Below are positions 58,683-64,000 of a DNA stretch of 64,000 nt, in pieces. Position 1 is the first letter of the stretch, and every line of letters begins with the position of its first letter. The notes under the pieces are model-generated. The model was not told the DNA's origin. It saw only the letters and a list, made by a program, of their open reading frames with translations, and ran no database searches. A program made the translations under genes and the position numbers. This DNA comes from Phragmites australis (lineage: Eukaryota > Streptophyta > Magnoliopsida > Poales > Poaceae). The stretch lies in contig NC_084924.1 of assembly GCF_958298935.1 (NCBI RefSeq), positions 26,509,819-26,573,818 on the forward strand. Reading direction: 5' to 3'.

Positions 58683-59761
58683 TGTAACACCCTGATTTTC
58701 AGATTTCTCAAATTTCTAAAAAAATTCAAGATTGTTGAATAGCTTCACCAGTAGTATAGGTTTAAAACCTATTTTCTTAATCAATCAATCAATATAGGTT
58801 ATTATTTTGTGTGTATTGCATGCTGAGTTTTGTTAGGAGCCAGGTAAATGCATTAAAGTTCGTTTTCTTTTCTTTCTGTTTGGTGTTTTGAATGAAAAAG
58901 ATTTTGAAAAAGTTTTTACAAAACTCAGTAGTGAATAAGTTAAGGATCTTAATGGTTGGAATTCATGAATTCATCATCTATTCAATCCTTGATCATACAC
59001 GATCCTTCTCCAGCTCAATTCAAATCTGATCCAAATCCTTTTTTAAAGTCAATCTCTCCTCTTTCTCAAATTCTACCCAAATTCAAATTCAAATTCCTTA
59101 TCTACTCTTATTCTTGTTCAACCTCATTTTTTGTTTCTCTTAAATTCACTCCAAACTCAATTCAAATTCAAACCCTATTCAAATTTCTCTACAAAAGTTT
59201 CTTTTTTCTAAACCCTAGATATATATAAAGTATCTTTGGGCTCAATCTTGCTCAAGTTCAAACCCTTAGCCAAGTCTTCTAGATGGCCCAACAAAGGATC
59301 CACAAAATCTGTAAATTTTCGCGGAGTCTTAGACAGCCTCATCTTCACATAAAGATTCGGAGTTCAAAAAGGCCTCAAATGCAAATCTCGACAATACCAA
59401 AGTTGTAGGTCTCGTAGAGAGCTTTGATTTGAACCTATGGAAGTCCTCTTTTGGATAATGGAGCTAGGAGTTATGGCCCCCGAAATCAGTACTGCAGAGA
59501 TAATTCCGAGTTTAAACAGTTTATCTTGTGGCGCATTTTTGGACATCAAGATGACGTTTTAATACGTTCCAATGACTACCAAAGTTGTAGATCATTTTGA
59601 GTACTACAATTTAGAATCAAGAAACGTCCAATTTAGAGTCCGGACGATGGAGATATCATCCTCAGAATAGAGAGCTGCGAAAAAGAAAATCGTAACCGAC
59701 TCGAACTCGAATCCGATTCGTGTTTGGTTTGGACTCAACCTCAACCAGCCGCCCCTAGCCC

Positions 59762-59768
59762 TATAAAT
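59762..59768 (+). promoter_or_regulatory. TATA box of the Tekay-like LTR
   Basis: TATAAAT in the context CCCTATAAATATGAG, followed at about 30 bp by a C-rich stretch (CCCCTATTCCACACCCC) that suits transcription start. Confidence 0.65.
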
Positions 59769-62184
59769 ATGAGTTGAACATCCTCTTCTACCCCTATTCC
59801 ACACCCCAAGCCCTAGAACTTGCTGCTGCCCTGTCCGTACTTCGCCAGAGCGCCGCCGTTCGCCGGAGCCGCCGCCGCCCGTGATAAGCTACATCGTCTT
59901 CTCCACGATTCCTCCTTCCTCAACCATCAAAGCAAGGTGAGGACCTCTTATTCTCCTCTCTTACTACTATTTTTGTATCATACTAAGTCCCTAGCCAAGC
60001 TATAGCCTCGGCCAAAGCCCGATCTACGCCGCCACGGTCATCGCCGTAGCGGACAGCTGCGGGACAGCCGCGCTGTAGCCGATTGGCAACGATGTTCCCG
60101 ACCGACCAGAGGTCAAATCACCAAGCACTTTCACCAGTGCATGTCCCATGATGTTCCCCACGCCCTCACCAATCAGGTCGGCCAGTAGAGCAGCCAAACC
60201 ACCGCAATCAAGGTCGACATACCCGCTGTCCGGTTTCAAGACGCATTCTGCGCGCGCACCGGATTTGCATTTGTGTTCCTCGTCAATCCGAAAGCCATAT
60301 GGATGGACCAACTGTGTCACGGCATGTCCTACAGAGTCTTCTACGTGACCCTAGGAGCCCATCTCCGTTTGTGCAGCGACAAGACCAGGACGCCATTGCC
60401 AACCACAGCACATCGCAGCCATCACCCGTCTCATCTCCGCTGATCGTTCTTCCTCTCAGTGGATGATCTACCCAAAATTATGCCGTAGCATTGTGTTCCA
60501 AGGATATATGAACATCTCTATTCAAACGGTTTCATAAATTTCATAGACAATCTCCTGGAACGCGAGTGTCTTCGTTCATGCATCTGTTCGCGGTCACCAC
60601 CAAACCTAGCAGTAGTCATCGTTGTTTTGCCGCTACCTCAGATGACCCCTTCCAAAACCAACCATACCGCTGAGTTAGTCTTTCCCCGTTCTACGCCATT
60701 CTTCTCTCGTTTCATTGAAACACTACTGAAGCCGACATCGATGTCTGTGGCCACATGCCCGATCGCCATCTCCGACGAAACCCGAACCACCTCTGCTACA
60801 TAGAGTCACCAGTAATATCCTAAACCTAGAAGTGTAAACTTCGGCCTTTTTGATTCATCATAGGTGGTCGAGACTAGATCTCAGCGTATCCCTTCTTTAA
60901 ACCAAGACGGTACTTGCATATCATGCCAAGTCAGCACCACATCATTCTCCTTTGCCTAATCAGCGAAGTCTGGTCTGTCCTACACTTCTTTAATCTTGCG
61001 CAATGATGTTGTCAAGCTTGACATAGTGATTGTGCAATAAACTCTTTTCCTATAGGAAGATAACTCCAGTAAACTAGTATTTCATTTTTAGTCTAATCCA
61101 TCTCCCGAAAGCTGTTCTCTTTTCATTTAACTCCGATTTAGGCGATTCTCTAAATGTTCCTAAAATCATCCCTATCCAACCATAGTATTTTTAAAGTGTT
61201 TTGATGATATTTGGTATGTTGTTCTTAGTGTTTGCTTTGTGTTGTTTTCCGATAGTTCTTGCGATTAGTCAATAACGTTCCGGAGCAGTTCGATGGACTT
61301 CAAGACCAAGATTTCGACAACACTGAGCAGCATTGGGCAAAAGGCAAGTGTCCTTGATCATCTTGAACCTATGATTTAAACTGTTTTGTTTTACAAAATT
61401 ACATGCAGTGTCTGTCAATATGATGGGTAGTCACCTATATTAGGGTTTTTCCTAGATTTTCCTTTACCATCCCTTGGAACCTAGATAGTTTATGGTTAGG
61501 TATCTTTGGTGGGTAGATTGCTTAGCCATGCTTTTGGGATACTGGGAAGTGTCATAATCTTGACTAATGAACATATGCTACAATAGTGGTTAATTTGTTA
61601 ATGGTTTAGCAACATGGAACCTTAGGCCTTGAGCAAAGTAGTGTTGTTGATGTTGATGGTTATGTTTTTGGTTTAGTGTTTGCTCAAACAACCTAAGTAA
61701 GGACCGGTTCGTGGAGCGACAACCCAAGAAATATCGTACCAACTATAAGACCTGGTATGGGACAGGCCTAGCCTATTAATTAGTGGATTTCAGTTTTTGT
61801 ACGTGCCAAATGGAAGAGTGGTTTGGATAGTGGTATGAGATGTGTAGTGGAAGGGAAGGGTGAAAATTTTCTGGAGCCACAAGACGCAAAAAGGGGCTTC
61901 TGGGTGGTGTGAATGCCACTTTGACGGCGGTGAAACCTAGCGGGCATGCACATACTGGATGAAACTTTGTAATGGCTTTGAAGTGACTTTCCGGGTGACA
62001 CACCACTGGCGTGTGTTAAGTGTCTAGCTAACACGGCAACATGGAAATCACGACTCATGAGGAAAGCTGGACAACCTCTGCAGAGTGTAAAATCTGATAT
62101 ATCAGTCGTGCTCACGTTTATGAGAGACTTGGATCGTCACATGATTAGTGGGTTGTGATTATGGGTTGTGGTTATGGATATGGT

Positions 62185-62300
62185 TGTGGTTATAGTTCTG
62201 GTACATGGAGTACTAGATGGTTGTGGTTATGGTTCTGGTACAGGGAGTACTAGATGATTATGGTTTTGGTTATAGTACAGGGAGTACTAGACGGTTATGG
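62185..62300. repeat. Three tandem units of about 37 bp in the Tekay-like LTR
   Basis: GGAGTACTAGA follows GTACA-type sequence at about 62201, 62238 and 62275, with GGTTATGG-rich sequence between. Confidence 0.75.
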
Positions 62301-62821
62301 TGTGCAAGGTGGGGAGCCTTGTATGCTGGATATTGGACTGTATGGGTTACATTCACTTAATAATTGTTTAATGCTTTTGAGTCCAAATTTTTTTTCATTA
62401 CTTGCATTTACGCAAAAATACCATTTGTTAGCTTATTCTTGATATAAGCCCACATATCATTATCTTTCTCACATTTGCTGAGCGCGTCATATGCTCACAC
62501 TTGCTATTTTCCCTATATCATGCGACATGTGTACTGCTGCTCAGTGAGTGAAGATGTTGAAGACTATCAAGATGAGGTTGTGACGTTCTAGGCGCGTGTC
62601 TCCCGGTCGGTTGCCTGTGGTGTTGCTGGGCACCGGTGCTTCTGTTCTGCTACAGATATCTTTATAGAAGATAATATATGTCAACTGCTGTAAGAGTTTA
62701 ACGTTTATTTAATAAAAGTATTGCTTCTGTTACTTCACCTGTGACGTCCTTATGTGTGTTGAACATCCTGGGCACACATAAGCCGCATCTGGTTTAATCC
62801 GTTAAAATCGGGTGACAGAGG

Positions 62822-62833
62822 TGGTATCAGAGC
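62822..62833 (+). other. Primer binding site (initiator Met tRNA) of the Tekay-like Gypsy
   Basis: TGGTATCAGAGC four bases after the LTR end. The following CTATACTGACCGTAGGACGC is the leader start I know from Del/Tekay elements. Confidence 0.85.
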
Positions 62834-63399
62834 TATACTGACCGTAGGACGCAAGCCTAGATAGAATAGTCGTTCCATAAGGTCATATTTTAAAAGCCTA
62901 TTTTGAAAAAACCATCTCCGTGCTTTTCTGACCTCTCATTTTCTCTCTCTACTTACCCATTTCAATCTATTAAGAAAAATAAATTTCCAACATTCCTCCT
63001 TTCAAACTATTATTAGTTGAACCGTCCCAGCTACTCTGTTCAAGGAGGATGCACTTGAAGATCGCTCTTGGCGCTCCTACCTTGCGTGAAGATTTATATG
63101 ATAAAGATGAAGATTCATCACGACAAGGAAGAATCGTCTATCACAACACTGAAGACATGAGATCTCCCTCCGCGTCGCTCCTGGTTTATTTTTTTTCTTC
63201 AAGTTATCGGAGGATTTTCCCTGATCTTCGGAAACGTTAGAGCGATGTTGGTAGTGTGTGTTTGTGTTGAGTGTCTTGTGTGATTTGGATTTTCTGTTTG
63301 AGTGCTCGAATACGTTGTGTGATGCTTTAGCATCTGGTAACAGCGGCGTTCCTTATATATCTTTATAGTTAATAGTATAGCTGGGTTTTCTCCTTCTAG

Positions 63400-64000
63400 T
63401 ACATCAAAGACATGCTCAAGAAGTTTGACATGGATAATGCCAAACCCATCAAGACTCCTATACAAGCAAATGGACATCTTAACTTAAATGAAGATGGGAA
63501 GACCATGGATCAAAAGGTATATCACTCCATAATTGGTTCTTTACTTTACCTATGTGCATCTAGGTCCGATATTATGCTTAGTGTGTGCATGTGTGCAAGA
63601 TTTCAAGCCACTCCAAAAGAGTGCCATTTAGTGGCCGTTAAGAGGATTCTTAGATATTTGGTTCACACCCCTTACCTTGGCTTATGGTATCCTAATGGTT
63701 CATCCTTTGACCTTTATGGCTATTCGAATTCCGATTATACTGGTTGCAAGGTGGATAAAAAGAGTACCTCGGGGACTTACCAATTCTTGGGTAGGTGAAT
63801 ATGTTGTTGTGGGTGCTTGTTGTGCTCAACTCCTTTGGATGAGACAAACATTGAAAGATTATGGCTACAACAAGTCTAAGATCCTACTTTTGTGTGACAA
63901 TGAGAGTGCAATCAAAATAGCCAATAATTCTGTGCAACACTCAAGAACCAAACACATAGACATCCGTCACCACTTCCTAAAAGATCACTCAATAAAAGGG
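63400..64000 (+). pseudogene. Copia 3 post-RT connection and RNase H remnant
   Basis: It starts YIKDMLKKFDMDNAKPIKTP, then SIIGSLLYLCASRSDIMLSV and RILRYLVHTPYLGLWYP. RNase H begins LYGYSNSDYTGCK, with the first catalytic Asp apparently replaced by Asn. After QFLGR the sequence jumps to EYVVVGACCAQLLWMRQTLK, losing about 20 residues including the AEAE segment and creating a stop. It continues through LLLCDNESAIKIANNSVQHS to the window end. It is not functional. Confidence 0.87.

Larger units (their letters stand above)
58683..62817 (+). repeat. Tekay/Del-like LTR, about 4.1 kb
   Basis: Starts TGTAACACCC, ends GTTAAAATCGGGTGACA. A TATAAAT box at 59762-59768 gives a U3 of about 1.1 kb and an unusually long R/U5 of about 3 kb. 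A donor-like AGCAAG|GTGAGG lies at 59936, suggesting a leader intron. No reading frame inside looks like a gene. Tandem 37-bp repeats occur at about 62185-62300. Confidence 0.75.
57921..63399 (+). mobile_element. Tekay/Del-like Ty3/Gypsy segment: 3' internal end, LTR, primer site and leader
   Basis: 57921-57967 reads like the last codons of Del/Tekay pol followed by the polypurine tract TTAAGGGGGG. It is followed by an LTR starting TGTAACACCC and ending GGGTGACA at 62817, then a primer site, then a leader to about 63399. This is the reverse of an ordinary insertion, where a 5' LTR would come first: here one LTR joins the 3' end of one copy to the 5' end of another. No intact Gypsy gene is present. 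Exact junctions with Copia 3 are estimates. Confidence 0.7.
53129..64000 (+). mobile_element. Ty1/Copia retrotransposon 3, plus strand, 3' end outside the window; decayed and interrupted
   Basis: 5' LTR (53129-54635), initiator-Met primer site, gag, protease and integrase in order to about 57920. Then a Tekay/Del-like Gypsy segment occupies about 57921-63399, and the Copia resumes at 63400 in the connection after reverse transcriptase and in RNase H. The Copia sequence between integrase EYKISDQF and YIKDMLKKFD, which should hold the integrase C-terminus and most of the reverse transcriptase, is gone. The coding parts have many stops. Confidence 0.87.

Noticed and set aside
60000..60800. Possible captured host gene in the GC-richer part of the Tekay-like LTR
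   Set aside because: Short frames on both strands have no splice-consistent structure or recognisable family, and long R/U5 regions of this composition are usual in such LTRs.

Overview
This is a plant nuclear window, almost certainly from a grass (Poaceae). It has intron-containing genes with GT/AG junctions, no operons or ribosome binding sites, and most of its length is LTR retrotransposons and DNA transposons of kinds typical of grass genomes: Copia, Tat-lineage Gypsy with two RNase H domains, a Tekay/Del-like Gypsy LTR, CACTA and a Tourist MITE. I cannot name the species from sequence alone.

Host genes lie near the left end and at about 47-48 kb. (1) 290-1188 (+) is the 3' end of a gene with a Cys-rich C-terminus, probably a VIT/vWA-domain protein. 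(2) 1465-4034 (-) is a complete 8-exon LAZ1-homolog (DUF300/TMEM184) gene, tail-to-tail with the first. (3) 47170-48365 (+) is a complete 5-exon LAZY/DRO1 (IGT-family) gravitropism gene. Despite the similar names, LAZ1 and LAZY are unrelated families.

Between genes 2 and 3 lies about 43 kb that is mostly transposon-derived. From left to right it holds: a broken minus-strand Copia (4791-11729); an older Copia of the same family (13416-36207) split by a very young 14,143-bp Tat-lineage Gypsy (19307-33449, LTRs differing at one visible base, 5-bp target duplication AAATC); a Copia-like solo LTR (38322-39876); a CACTA element (40135-44167) with a decayed transposase-associated domain; and a Tourist-like MITE (44236-44553). 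Right of gene 3 are a CACTA-like fragment, a Tat-type solo LTR with perfect target duplication (50432-51818), a decayed Gypsy gag, and a plus-strand Copia (from 53129 to the window end) interrupted by a Tekay/Del-like LTR carrying a 715-bp tandem duplication.

The most interesting object is the young Gypsy. Besides gag-protease and RT-RNase H-integrase on the minus strand, it carries on the opposite strand a self-contained gene: a TATA box at 21007, an ATG at 21171, and a 78-bp T-rich intron with GTGAGT and CCCGTAG ends. Splicing joins two long exons in frame into a predicted protein of about 1054 residues, made of a 'putative gypsy type transposon' domain (PF04195-like) followed by a long heptad-repeat coiled coil. 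The gene is convergent with gag-pol, so the two transcripts should overlap. The LTR U3 also carries five 73-bp repeats, each centred on a near-palindrome around the G-box CACGTG.
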